DNA of 64,000 nt from NCBI GenBank assembly GCA_023014335.1, contig JAECYW010000001.1:372001-436000 (forward strand), read 5' to 3'. The translations under genes were made by a program, and so were the position numbers. The notes under the pieces are model-generated. The model had not been told where the DNA came from. It made no database searches and was given only the letters and a program-made list of their open reading frames with translations. Shown here piece after piece: positions 11,401-19,567 of the stretch (its first letter is position 1; each line of letters starts with the position of its first letter). The DNA comes from Galerina marginata (lineage: Eukaryota > Basidiomycota > Agaricomycetes > Agaricales > Galerinaceae).

Positions 11401-13091
11401 CCTCTACCTCCTCCCCCTCCACCACCGCCTCCACCGCCCCCTCCTCCTCCGCCACCTCTTCGTCCTTGATCTTCATTAGACGAAGATGGCGAACTAGGGA
11501 ACGGGGGTTTGGGATTCTGTGATGGGTTAGTAGGGTGAGTAGATTTCTGGGTTGCGATTGCTTGTTGTCCTGCTGTGAATCTTGGGATTTGAGATGGGCG
11601 TGCTATGGTTGTGAGTCTAGGGGCACTCTGGTCCCACATCCTGTTCTGCACGTTAGCGTTAGTTGTAGTAGCCCAAATGTCCGTTCCGTGTGTAGGAGGG
11701 GGTATAGCTGATTGTCGTGAAGAGCCCCAGTTCGCGAATGGCTTCGGAGTGGAGAAAAGCCCTCCGCCTTCTCTACGTCGCCATTCGGGAAGGTCTGTCT
11801 TGCTCGCTTGACCTCCGGGTTTTGTAGGTGAGGTCATGTTTGCGAACGCGGACGGTTCGTTAGTCGCTAGCCCATAAAGCACGTTACTATCTTGATTAAC
11901 TAGCATCGTAGGTTGGTCGGAGATGCCAAAAAACGATTCGTTATTTTTACGAAAGGGAGTATCCGAAGACAGTAACCCGCTTGTCTTAGGTTCGGGCTGT
12001 TGGATGGAGACGTGCTTACTGACATCACTTGGTCCGTGAGGCTCAACTTCCTTTCCCTTTCCTTTGTCGTAAATCGGGGGTAGCGTAAAGTCGTCTCCCG
12101 TTTTATAACTCGTCTTCGGCGCTTCCTCACCTAGATCGCTGCTTTCTTTCGAAAATTGAAGCCAGGATGGGAGAGGTAGTACGTGACTCCAGTCAGCGCC
12201 CTCTCTCATGTACGCGAGGCTCTCTGGTTTCAATAGATTTCGTAGGTGAGGGACTTGGTCGTACATGTACCTTAGTCGATTATCGGAACTGTCTCCTCCC
12301 TCATCTTGTAGATTCCTCCAGACGCTGGGAGCTGTTGATATCGGCGATGTCGAAGATAATAATAGTCCTTGTTTATACTCCTCCTGATACTTTAACATAA
12401 ACCTCTGAGCGCTTTCTAGTCGTTTCACGAGGGCCGTCCAAGCAGCGTGGATTTGCCCGACTGAGTGAGAACCTTGTAGTATCGACATAGTAGTGTTGCC
12501 GGGGTCAACTATAAAGTGCAAGTTTCGATCCGGAATCAGAGTGGCCATGCGCTCGATGAAGATTTGTAATTCCTCTACGGTTCGGCCGATATCCTCTAGT
12601 AAAGGACCTTTTAAGCTATAGCGCATGATAGCGGAAGAAGCTATCGGCCCCAGGTCAAGAATTTGATCCTTCGCCAGAGTAGGAGTCGTGCAATACATTG
12701 ATACTTTCTGAGAAGTCGATCGCGCGACTTCGCTCTCCGTAGCGTATTCAATCCACAAGTTGGCCATGGGAGAAAGCGCGTAATTGTCTTCGTCTCCGTA
12801 GTATGCTAGAAGCTGAGAGGTAGTAGGACGGCTCACGTTCAAGTTATCTGACGCTTCCTTTTCCCCCTTTGCCTCGTTCTCCTTAGCATCGGTGATTTGA
12901 CTAGACGTTGGTGCTTCCATAGGATTAAGATTATCGATGACCTTCGTTGTCGTAGCGTCCGCGCCAGATGAAGGATCCGTTTTACCGGAAGGATTCGGAG
13001 ATGGTTTTTTTAGACGAGATGGTAGAGGAGGTTTCAATTTAACTCGAGGAGTAGTCGTCGAAGATCTGCTTGGAGCATCCAGGGATTTCAA
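5469..13091 (-). CDS. Ty3/gypsy Gag-Pol polyprotein with C-terminal chromodomain (2540 aa)
   Basis: This single ORF encodes Gag and Pol without a frameshift. The N-terminal ~900 residues are Gag, including a glycine run near 550 and a zinc knuckle CKSCGSDNHWDKEC near 895. An aspartic protease has LDSCADVSLISEEF near 1100, with DSC where DSG or DTG is usual. Reverse transcriptase spans about 1460-1640, with YIDDIVIYSKS near 1617. RNase H starts at YTDASDDALG near 1768 and contains a ~60-residue insert before ERNYSATEREALA. The integrase has an HHCC zinc finger (HENAFESGHAGPEK, then CSTCDIC, near 2130) and a DDE core (SMDFIVNLP, IISDRDPRW, HDGQTEIVNKYLE). The C terminus carries a GPY-type module (RWIGPFEIL) and a chromodomain (RFLIRWEGYGPQFDTW, near 2490-2530) that in this class targets insertion to heterochromatin. 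All domains appear intact. Confidence 0.97.
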   Translation of the reverse strand: MKSLDAPSRSSTTTPRVKLKPPLPSRLKKPSPNPSGKTDPSSGADATTTKVIDNLNPMEAPTSSQITDAKENEAKGEKEASDNLNVSRPTTSQLLAYYGDEDNYALSPMANLWIEYATESEVARSTSQKVSMYCTTPTLAKDQILDLGPIASSAIMRYSLKGPLLEDIGRTVEELQIFIERMATLIPDRNLHFIVDPGNTTMSILQGSHSVGQIHAAWTALVKRLESAQRFMLKYQEEYKQGLLLSSTSPISTAPSVWRNLQDEGGDSSDNRLRYMYDQVPHLRNLLKPESLAYMREGADWSHVLPLPSWLQFSKESSDLGEEAPKTSYKTGDDFTLPPIYDKGKGKEVEPHGPSDVSKHVSIQQPEPKTSGLLSSDTPFRKNNESFFGISDQPTMLVNQDSNVLYGLATNEPSAFANMTSPTKPGGQASKTDLPEWRRREGGGLFSTPKPFANWGSSRQSAIPPPTHGTDIWATTTNANVQNRMWDQSAPRLTTIARPSQIPRFTAGQQAIATQKSTHPTNPSQNPKPPFPSSPSSSNEDQGRRGGGGGGGGGGGGGGGGGRGGGGGWSPRGSPPRSPNLALPDDSAKPGPTYNNPFVPTIKAELKQEQLPSWDGNHDTAVEYFWEVQQNAQLGGHIPSAMGLWLWKNLKKGSTVQLWFSMLSPDEQSYMKTNYLTFLRGIKEGFLGRTWQLRMNSHYESQTFRQIGHENETPTKFVMRRIMYTRMLVNVEVGSSTEVFLIMKRAPIPWGPIINLDSVSSTSQLYAKITEHEKSLIHASRLDTSHLVTLDNLSYNLRRLGIYPSQTGGEHQSQRQPIRDNLTPVKRRANSSLVQEHDPSQALVGHIAEPNADQDQAVKFVFQTLQKRQRPPPKNGYPYPKNDHVTTKMGRLPPSPCKSCGSDNHWDKECPDYDSNMQTIRRTANISLSSSPEDDETKSLYSSAYSALLDHRISQELKLLEDQDDHPIPQGFHEAAQIALKAALSASKLERKSEDRVSKSPKVQVEEVEDEEELKARSKPKANPNVLLEEMDPSKTAEPPPMGSLDTSSETKEDPIAPPKASRIRLPKARPMAPGTASIGISVMSVRGRVGSLRNELINLRLDSCADVSLISEEFLLSLKDKPPVLQGMRMKLWQLTDKNCELRGFVKIPILMTAENGTIIETEAEAYVVPGMTVPILLGEDYQQMYEISVNRSISQGARIHFRGSPCTVEATPIEETKSDYNSKKPSAFLSSKLSRDRAHKIRKNARRRQSMKAKKEATVLRAAEDCKIGRESCRQIKVEGIFPDLDEEWIVERGLLSDASDNAFVIPNVLITGRHAQIPIANPSSRPKKIRKGEIIASKFRASEYFQRPTSSPEFRHMKEKAEACKVIIELQTATSVPEQTSPEHQTTDETEEEENYGPKTAEMPDPTVYPSQRMEELLDVGDLPEHLHDKAWEMLRSHEKAFAFDGRLGHFPSKVTIRTKEDQTPISMPMYGTSPEKRRIIEEQLGKWFELDVIEPSASPWGAPVVIAYRNGKPRFCIDYRKLNAVTIPDEFPLPRQSEILASLSGAQVLSSLDALAGFTQLEMAQEAVEKTAFRTHRGLFQFKRMPFGLRNGPSIFQRIMQGILSPYLWIFCLVYIDDIVIYSKSYEEHIDHLDKVLGAIEKAGITLSPVKCHLFYGSILLLGHKVSRLGLSTHREKVNAIVDLQPPKKLSQLQTFLGMAVYFQSFIPYYADICGPLFGLLRKDTKWGWTSAHQQSFEAIKQALQQAPLLGHPIEGAPYRLYTDASDDALGCALQQVQPMTIKDLKGTKAYNIAEKAFLKGDPVPKFPTNLSAKTQDDKHETRWAENFDDTVIYVERVIAYWSRLFKSAERNYSATEREALAAKEGLVKFQPFIEGEKILLVTDHASLQWAKTYENANRRLAAWGAVFSAFAPGLEIVHRPGRVHSNVDPLSRLPREPPKHTSPLDQDLTSISISTSIDQPFQQQQPAERFSYTCFTIADCLTDRQERAWTLGGEYDSDKDSSEEETPNDLPESQSYYSASRKKSGGEYSALHAEMNPELKEKWIESYKTSNSFKAAWEDERSSRNGATTGYRFFKDEDGLLYFKDADYQARLCVPEYFRTKLLTIAHENAFESGHAGPEKIWQKLASKFYWSRMKADILRFCSTCDICQKIKPRNFTRFSLLIPNPIPSTPYASVSMDFIVNLPMSLGFNAILVVIDRLTKHANFIPTTTGLSAEEFGLLFCMRIICKYGVPESIISDRDPRWMSKFWKEIAQILKSEMLTSSSHHPQHDGQTEIVNKYLEIMLRAYVSDDKADWAEWIALLEFAYNSSFHSSISTTPFKLLLGHQPRSTLNLIAPKVTDGEDAAVERGSIEFLERLQMHRESARRAIAKAQNDQVKRFNERRKPAPAFKEGDKVLVNPHSLEWIESKGEGAKLTARWIGPFEILSVINPNVMRLRLPDNYPGSPVLNVEHLRKYEEDVDNPERTKFPTSSIRKEPTEEYDVERILAHKRVGKRKELRFLIRWEGYGPQFDTWGTTQDLKNAPDVLKAYRKDNNL

Positions 13092-13246
13092 AGTGCTCAG
13101 TCGAGATACTCCAACGGGTCGAGGGGGATAGTCCGATGTGAAATCCAGCTTGATCAGATAAGAGATCCTTGAAGATTTGGGTCGTAACGAAACTCGAGAG
13201 TAGTTGGCAGGCTAAAGAACTCGAGATCTCCCACAGTGTCCACCTT
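13092..13246 (-). other. Gypsy 5' leader with the expected primer-binding region
   Basis: This is the 155-bp stretch between the 5' LTR and the Gag start. On the minus strand, just after the LTR, it reads aaggTGGACACTGTGGGAG. A TGG a few bases from the LTR edge is what a tRNA primer site would look like. I cannot assign the tRNA by eye, and self-priming is an alternative in some Ty3/gypsy lineages. Confidence 0.5.
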
Positions 13247-13716
13247 TGTGAGGGCCGGACTCGAGGGCACCGTCAACTCAAAGGGGGAACTCGAGGAATG
13301 AGCCGCGAACTGAGGTGTGAGACCCAGGAGAGTGAAGTAACACTGAATAGCTCTTCGGTCGGGGAGGGAATCAAACCTTGTGCGCCAAGATTGATTACCG
13401 CCGGTTCAAGGTTCAAATCTCGGTGAGCCCAAGACAGAATACCGTAAAGCTACTCTTAGTACGAGAACTCAATAAATCTTACTGAAGATTCGTTGAGGGG
13501 TAAAAAGATGATATTGCCTCGAGGCGCATAGAATATTTATACATGGCAGGTAAGATGACTAAGCTATCTAATCTTATCAATATTCCTATGAGTCGAGATA
13601 GATGATAGTCGTCGAGAAAGGAAAAGATCGAAGTAGTAAAAGATGTGGGGAGTTGACGAGCTACGAATACGTACTATACCTAAGAGCTAGCGCAGTCGGT
13701 ACCCGCGGCTGTTACA
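13247..13716 (-). repeat. Gypsy 5' LTR
   Basis: This 470-bp LTR is the upstream, promoter-bearing repeat for the minus-strand transcript. It is the same as 2121-2583 apart from an extra 7 bases, where ggttcaa is tandemly repeated inside a GGTTCAAATC sequence. It is followed by TGTAC, the target duplication. Confidence 0.97.
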
Positions 13717-13749
13717 TGTACTTTCATTAGTAAATAGTCCCTAGTATAG

Positions 13750-14134
13750 ACTTGGTCAGAGGCCATTGCTGTGCATGGCAAAAACAAGTTCTTACTTTTA
13801 AGGTGAGTCCGACTATAAAGAAAGGTTAAATAAGTAAATAATATGGAGTCCGCTCAAATCTGAACAGATTTGGATGATCTTATACTCAAAAAAAGCAGAA
13901 AAATAAGGCGGTTCTAACAAGCCTAATTGTGCCTGGTCACGTGACCAGGAAGGCCCTGATTTTTACGAATTTTTTGATACCAAGATCATAAAAATTGGCC
14001 CAGTAATGGCTGAGATACAGAAACCATGCAGGGTCACTATAGCAGTGGGTAAATTTCCAACCATTGCGTTAGAAACCATTTCCTTCTGCTATCAAGTGTA
14101 GAAAACAAGTTCTTTTACTACGTAAGAACTTGTA
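13750..14134 (+). mobile_element. ACTTG-family element, copy B (hybrid ends)
   Basis: This 385-bp element starts ACTTGGTCAGAGGCC and ends GAACTTGTA followed by A. It holds a perfect CCTGGTCACGTGACCAGG palindrome. Its 5' part is of subfamily 1, but the stretch before the 3' hairpin (TTCTGCTATCAAGTGTAGAAAAC) is the version found in subfamily 2, and the GCCTGC-ATA-GCAGGC hairpin is missing. It therefore looks like a recombinant between the two subfamilies. It forms an inverted pair with copy C. Confidence 0.8.
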
Positions 14135-14361
14135 ATTCTGAGGCTGGAAGAGTGCTTTGCTGGTGCTTTTTTACCTCTTTTTTACCTTTTTGTGTAGAGT
14201 AAAACCTGATAGACAGTAGTATATAGCTAGATATATGTTTTTAGGGCACTTTTATTTGTAGATAGCTTTCTTTTCTAGCACAGGTCATGTCAGTTGACTG
14301 TGTGTAGGCTAGAAAAGTGCTTTGCTGGCGCTTTTTTATCCTTTTTTTTTGCTTTCTGTGT
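14135..14361. other. Spacer between inverted copies B and C
   Basis: This AT-rich 227-bp spacer has no gene. It holds two copies of a GTGCTTTGCTGG(T/C)GCTTTTTT motif (about 14150 and 14310) in direct orientation. The motif also occurs near 2017, 27415 (minus) and 57630, inside or near subfamily 2 sequence. The T runs after it could end RNA polymerase III transcripts, but no promoter is seen. Confidence 0.4.
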
Positions 14362-14746
14362 TACAAGTTCTTACGTAGTAAAAGAACTTGTTTTCCGGCC
14401 TGCATAGCAGGCAGAAAACATTCCTAACGCAATGGTTGGAAATTCTCCCACTGCTATAGTGACCCTGCATGGTTTCTGTATCTCAGCCATTACTGGGCCA
14501 ATTTTTATGATCTTGGTATCAAAAAATTCGTAAAAATCAGGGCCTTCCTGGTCATGTGACCAGGCACAATTAGGCTTGCTAGAATCGCCTCATTTTTCTG
14601 CTTTTTTTGAGTATATGATCATCCAAATCGGTTCAGATTTGAGCAGACTATGCATTATTTACTTATTTAACCTGTATTTATAGTCGGACTCACCTTGAAA
14701 GTAAGAACTTGTTTTTGCCATGCGCAGCAATGGCCTCTAACCAAGT
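14362..14746 (-). mobile_element. ACTTG-family element, subfamily 1, copy C
   Basis: It is a complete 385-bp member on the minus strand. On the plus strand it opens TACAAGTTCTTACGTAG and closes TGGCCTCTAACCAAGT. It has the terminal hairpin, the second hairpin GCCTGCATAGCAGGC, the recurrent core module and a TGGTCATGTGACCA near-palindrome. With copy B it makes an inverted arrangement over about 1 kb. Confidence 0.85.
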
Positions 14747-14929
14747 GGATTAACTAAAACTTGATATAAAGCAATAACTTACTAGATTTATATCTTTAGA
14801 CTACTTTTACAAATGCATAGCAAGCATAAGTACTGTGTACAAGCTAAACTAGTGATTTTCTGGTTTATACCATAAAACGCATCTATTTATTACCTTTCCA
14901 ATGAGTTCAGGATCAGCCCAATCTAGTGT

Positions 14930-15409
14930 TTTGAAGTGTTAGAATTAGTTGATAAAACACTTCTGAATTCTGTAGATAGTGTTTTACTTTTGGTTTCATA
15001 TTGGTTTCAACTAGTTTCACTGTAAAATAGCGCGATTTGCATAGTAATTCGCTTATAGCGTAAGATAGAAGCGATATTACGTAAAAAGTTTTACTGTTTC
15101 GTAATCTCCTCATCGAGACCTTTCCGTCGATATTCTTTTTGTAGTGTAATTCGGAGTTCTGTGTCACAATTATTTCGAACGCGATATTGTGGACACCTAT
15201 CGTCACGCCTCGCCTCGTACGGTAGCTAGCATACGTACCAACATGTAATCCCTCTTATGTCTCGGAAACGAAGACATACGATTGAAACTCGGGCTTATAC
15301 AAGCGTTTTACTACTTTTTGACTCAAATCATCAGATTGTGCAAACTAAGCTTATTGTGCTCTTATTAGTGTTAATCACTAGTAACACACTTTATTGTGAA
15401 AGTCTAACA
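14930..15409 (+). repeat. Probable 5' LTR of the copia element
   Basis: The segment begins TGTTTTGAAGTGTTAGAATT and ends AGTCTAACA. It is followed by GGTTATGGGCCCC, a plausible primer-binding site, about 120 bp before the Gag ATG. TG and CA ends and the position fit a copia LTR. The 3' LTR is absent from the window, so the exact left edge cannot be proven. The 183 bp to its left (14747-14929) hold nothing I recognise. Confidence 0.5.
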
Positions 15410-15530
15410 GGTTATGGGCCCCGGCCTTAGTCTGGCACACATCTGATTGATTTAAACTGCTTGTGCCCTTTGTGAACTTTGAAACTTGGAATTGAAAGCT
15501 TTGAAGCTTTTAACAAACTCAACTTTGAAA

Positions 15531-16277
15531 ATGTCTTCTGACAATTCAATGGCAAAGATCAAACCTTTATCTTCTGCAAACTACCCAGAGTGGTCTGGAG
15601 AGATGAAGGCATGGTTAATGCGAAATGGACTATGGAGACTAGTGTCTGGCAAGGAATCTAAACCAAGTGGTTCAGATGAATTGACAAAGTGGGAATCAAA
15701 AGCAGAAAAGGCTGCTGGTGAAATCTACCTTTTGGTAGAAAATGATCAAAGGGTGCACTTTAGAGGGCATGAAGAAGACCCTATTGAGATGTGGAAGTTA
15801 TTGGAACAAGCCCACCTGTCTAAGAAGCCAGGAGCGCGGTTCAATGCCTATGATGACCTGTTTTCAATCAGAAAGCAGGATGACGAGTCTTTGGTTAATT
15901 TGGGAGTTTGCATTGAAAAGGCCATGCAGAATATCCAAAATCTTCGTCCAAAAGATTTTAAGATTGAAGAACTTGATGATGAGTTGCAGTGCATGGCGCT
16001 TATCCGTGCATTGCCTGAAGACTATCGTTATTTGGCTTCTAGTCTGTTGTTAATGGACAAGATGGATAAAACCGTTATAATGCAAGCCTATAGAAGTGAA
16101 GAACTTCATCGTCAACGTCAGGCAGAGAATGTAAATATGGCAAAGACAGGTGGTGGCGGAGGGAAAAAGCCTTGGAATGGCAAACGCGGCAAACGGGATG
16201 TCAAGGACATTAATTGCTTCATCTGTAAAAAGTTGGGGCATTACGCGTCGGATTGTCCGGAATTGAAGGACAAGCAG
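15531..16277 (+). pseudogene. Copia Gag segment, interrupted after the zinc knuckle
   Basis: This is the N-terminal part of a copia Gag-Pol protein. I chose ATG 15531 (MSSDNSMAKIKPL) because the preceding in-frame ATG lies in leader-like sequence and the Gag homology begins NYPEWSGEMKAWLMRNGLW. The body matches the copia Gag (UBN2-like) fold. A zinc knuckle CFICKKLGHYASDC (about residues 224-237) binds RNA. After 249 codons the gene is split by the 5640-bp transposon. The 7-bp duplication CAAGCAG (16271-16277 and 21918-21924) marks the insertion. Reading resumes in the same frame at 21925, so the frame was open before the insertion. Confidence 0.92.
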
Positions 16278-16769
16278 CACTTCAGTGGCCCCTACTTAGG
16301 TACCCGGCGGGAACTTTAATATGGCGTATATAACCTACCCATGGGGGTGTCTACAACAAAAATAAAAAATAAAAAACGGCAGCTACAATTTATAAAAATT
16401 GTTAAAAATTTCAAAAATAAAAATGTTTTTGTTATAAAAACATAAGAAATGTTTTAAAATTTTAGAAAAGTTTTAACAATAAATAGAAATAGTTATAGAT
16501 TTGTTTTTTTTAATAGGTGCCAGGGGTCTTTTTATAGAAATATTAAATTGTAGCTAGCAGCTCAACCAGGGTAGATAGATAAAATCTGTAAAGAGATCTT
16601 GTAATGCAACCCTGAGTACTATGTATCCTCCAAAAATTGAAGTAATCCAGAGGTATGAATTCTTCTACCCACAAAATAAATTTGGTATTTGTGGGCTAGC
16701 CAAAATATATGGCGAGGATCTGTATAAAGATCATAAAACGTCATATAGAGTGATATTAAGACCAAAACT
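16278..16769 (+). repeat. Left terminal inverted repeat of the 5.6-kb transposon
   Basis: It pairs with 21426-21917 read in reverse. It ends at AGACCAAAACT, after which the two sides differ. Its inner part (16621-16769) is an open frame of about 50 codons, beginning MYPPKIEVIQRYEFFYP, and is preserved on both sides. Confidence 0.9.
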
Positions 16770-17046
16770 TGTCACAATTTTGTTCCAAGTCCAAGCTTTC
16801 CAACAATCTGTTCCAGCATGTCTAAGCAGACATACTCCTTTCTGTTCCATACCTCAGATGTGGAGTACTTTTCCATACTTGTTCTTGTGTTATCCTCAAG
16901 TTGATAGGCATCTGCTCTCAAGGCTTCTTTCTGCAGCATATCTTACTGAGGTCTTCCCAAGTTTCAGAGTTGCAGAGTTGAGGACAACTCCGCCCTTATA
17001 TTTAAAGACTTGTAATTACCACTTAGATCTTCAGTCTGAATATTAG
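16621..17046 (+). CDS. Small ORF starting in the transposon TIR (141 aa), unknown
   Basis: The first ~50 codons lie in the inverted repeat, so a second version exists at the right end (minus strand, from about 21572), which stops after LLNEIKIIDF. Between the two versions several differences are silent (GGT/GGC, AAA/AAG, ACG/ACT), while two change the residue (Q/E, E/K). That pattern hints at a coding origin. The remaining ~90 residues are unique and look like chance sequence. It could be a captured exon or the opening exon of a lost transposase. It is identical in copy 2 (37370-37795, minus). Confidence 0.3.
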   Translation: MYPPKIEVIQRYEFFYPQNKFGICGLAKIYGEDLYKDHKTSYRVILRPKLVTILFQVQAFQQSVPACLSRHTPFCSIPQMWSTFPYLFLCYPQVDRHLLSRLLSAAYLTEVFPSFRVAELRTTPPLYLKTCNYHLDLQSEY

Positions 17047-17637
17047 TTTAACCACCTGGGTAACCTTGACATCTTATTGCTCTCCTCTATCTAAGTTGTT
17101 CACTTCTGAAATACGCCTTAAGTCAAGGTGCTGACCTTCTGGTCTCCTGACCATAAATTAGGGCACATCATTAGACTAAGCACAGTTCATAGCTGAGGCC
17201 AAATCTTTGTCTGTCCAGTTCCGCATTCTGCGTCACTGCAAGTCTTATATAAATTATGTCCAAATTGGATAGATTATTGAATGTTTTGACTAGTTACAAA
17301 CTGCAATAATAATGCTTGATATATACTGTGTTATGCAAAGGTCAAAAAAATGGATGTTTTATACAATGTCAAAATGTTAAAAATGTTAAAAGAGTGAAAA
17401 ACTTAGTAATTTAAAATGTAATATCTATTGAATTTAACATCATCTTGTAGCTCTGAATTTTCTGAATTTTCTGATATTTAAATCATGGCAATTGGATAAA
17501 AACTGAGCAAGTTATAGTCAAATTACATTTTAAAAGAGAAGCGTTCAAAAGTGTAGTTTGTGTTTTTCTTCGCAAGGAGGGCACCAAGTCACATGACACT
17601 AAAAGATTCTAGATCAGAAAAAATAGCTCCACGTTTT

Positions 17638-18526
17638 CTATTTATAGACCCTGACCTCAAAATGCCATTTTTGGCACTAGTTCTATTTATAGATTGAACT
17701 GAAATGTATGAACTATTTATATACTATGGCAAATTCTAAATACATTTTGCTTTTCTATTTTAGACCTAATCTCTGATATATCTACATTTAGAACAAGTTC
17801 TATTTTTAAATTTTGACCCTGAACTTCCTTTTTTAGAAAGTGAGCGTACTTTACGACGATCTCCAAAATTGGTTTTAGAACCCAATTCTATTTTTAGATT
17901 GAAATTTTGAAACTTCCTTTTCTGGTAATATTTGAAGATCTAATTTAAGCATTTTCTATTAATAGATTAATTCTGAACCCTTCAGTATAATAATCTATTT
18001 ATAAATTATTTTTAGACACCAATAACAACTGTATTGTTTCTATTTATAGATAAGTCATTTAAATTCATAAATCGTCATCTATTAATATAGAAACTATCTC
18101 TATTTATAGATTACCCATCAAATATATTTAGCTATATTTAGATCACAACTACTTTTCAAATTAATCATATGATCAGTCTATTTTTAGAATATTATGACTG
18201 ACTATCTTTAAAAGTAGTCAAACAATGTCAATTCTAAAAATAGTTAAGCACCATTAAAATCATTATCAGGTTTTGCCTGTCTGATTTGGCAGATGGAAAA
18301 ATCTTTTAGCAAGGAAACAATATTGTTTTCTATATTTAGATCATTTTACAGTATTGATCATGTGATCATTTACTTTTTATACTAAGATATTAGCCAAATA
18401 AGATCAGTTCTAAAAATAGCTCATACTGTTATCTTGATATAATTCTATTAAAGAAATTAGAACAAGTGAATGTAATCTATTTTTGGAACACATAACCAGA
18501 TCAGCATTCATCAGATCTATTAATAG
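17638..18526. repeat. Subterminal cluster of CTA(A/T)4TAG motifs
   Basis: Exact matches to CTA(A/T)4TAG start at 17638, 17683, 17888, 17956, 18040, 18100, 18178 and 18517, with several near matches between. The inverted arm at about 19830-20770 has the complementary set. The motif equals the binding consensus of MEF2/Rlm1-type MADS-box factors. In other DNA transposons, repeated subterminal motifs bind the transposase. Either reading is inference. No gene is seen in this stretch. Confidence 0.6.
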
Positions 18527-19260
18527 GCTCAATCTAAACCAAAGATGCATTTATATTTTGAGTAACAACTGTGATACCATGTTGATAGCTGAGTTGACAG
18601 ATGAATTTAGATTGTTTACAGCTATTTGCCAAATAATAGACATCAATGGTTATATGCTTATATTTGTATACATACCCAGATTTGGATTACAGCTAAGTTC
18701 ATATCAATAGGCCATCACTTGAAATTTACACGTCTAGGCAGACTTGCGGTGGACTCTAAATCTGTCTTAGCCAAGAGTCTCGAATGTGAGCTGATGAGCC
18801 TGGCCATCAAAATTAGAGATCCAGATGTCGGTTCATTACAACTTTGGACCCTGCTCAGGGAAGAATTCTAAGTGAGCTATGTATGTAATTTTAGCAGTTC
18901 GGCCTATCAATATAAACGTAGCTGTAAATTGATGCATAATGATATCAGTACTGGGGACCAAGAGGGGGCAATGAGGTGGCATAGTGTTATTTACAGCAAG
19001 AGTCCCAATGGTTTCAGTGTTACAGTGATCTTTTATCTAAGCAGATCTAAGCAAAGGTTGCTGAGTGGTACTAGGTGGGCTTCTTTCTGATATGAAGGAC
19101 TCTGGCCAAGACTCCAGATGCAGGCAGCCAAAGAAACATTAACAGGGTACTTCATGTCTCAGAATCTTCCAGGCACAGCCCTTGGGTATTATTAGATGTA
19201 ATTTTGGCATTGGTTAGGTGTTGGTGAGGGTATGATAGATCATAAAGTTTGACCACAGCA

Positions 19261-19567
19261 TGTGTAAAGACTGGACTCAAGAGTGTCATCCAGACTAAAA
19301 AGAGCGAAACTTAAGGATTGAATGCCAGACTAAGGTGTGAAACCCAAGAATAAAAGTTGAGCTTGTCGCCTTAAGGCACATAGGCTATTTATATAAAATA
19401 ATAGCTGACTAATCATTTTTATCTAATCTTATCTGCTGCTATTGGTTGTCAAAAAAGAAATGATAATCGACAAAAAAGTAAATGATCCAGGTTTAAAGAA
19501 GAGACGAGAACTTAACAGAAATCAAGTTATACATGAATGTTAAAACAGTAGTTACTTGTAATTGTCA
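19261..19567 (+). repeat. Decayed solo LTR related to the gypsy element
   Basis: It begins TGTGTAAAGACTGGACTC, where the intact LTR has TGTGAGGGCCGGACTC. It also keeps CTAAGGTGTGAAACCC against CTGAGGTGTGAGACCC, and TCGCCTTAAGGCACATAG against TGCCTCGAGGCGCATAG. It is flanked by the 5-bp repeat CAGCA (19256-19260 and 19568-19572), as expected for a solo LTR. Most differences turn C to T or G to A. It sits inside the 5.6-kb transposon and is present in both copies, so it predates their spread. Confidence 0.75.

Larger units (their letters stand above)
2116..13721 (-). mobile_element. Complete Ty3/gypsy chromovirus-type LTR retrotransposon
   Basis: The element spans 2121-13716 between two near-identical LTRs and is flanked by the 5-bp duplication TGTAC (2116-2120 and 13717-13721). 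It is transcribed on the minus strand: 5' LTR at 13247-13716, polyprotein at 13091-5469, a second long ORF at 5186-2610, polypurine tract, then 3' LTR at 2121-2583. The LTRs differ mainly by a 7-base tandem duplication, and both ORFs are intact. This indicates a recent insertion that may still be active. It is inserted in non-coding repeat DNA. Its GC content is visibly higher than the AT-rich repeats around it. Confidence 0.97.

Noticed and set aside
13385..13425. tRNA gene or Pol III B-box in the gypsy LTR (GGTTCAAATC)
   Set aside because: No A-box lies at the right distance upstream and no cloverleaf can be drawn. A single B-box-like word is likely by chance.
13750..14134. ACTTG elements as classic Helitrons
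   Set aside because: There is a 3' hairpin and no target duplication, but the 5' TC and 3' CTRR ends and the A-T insertion rule are missing. A related mechanism remains possible, so no family name is given.
17638..18526. Tandem-array satellite
   Set aside because: The motif recurs at irregular spacing within otherwise unique DNA, so it is a motif cluster and not a tandem repeat.
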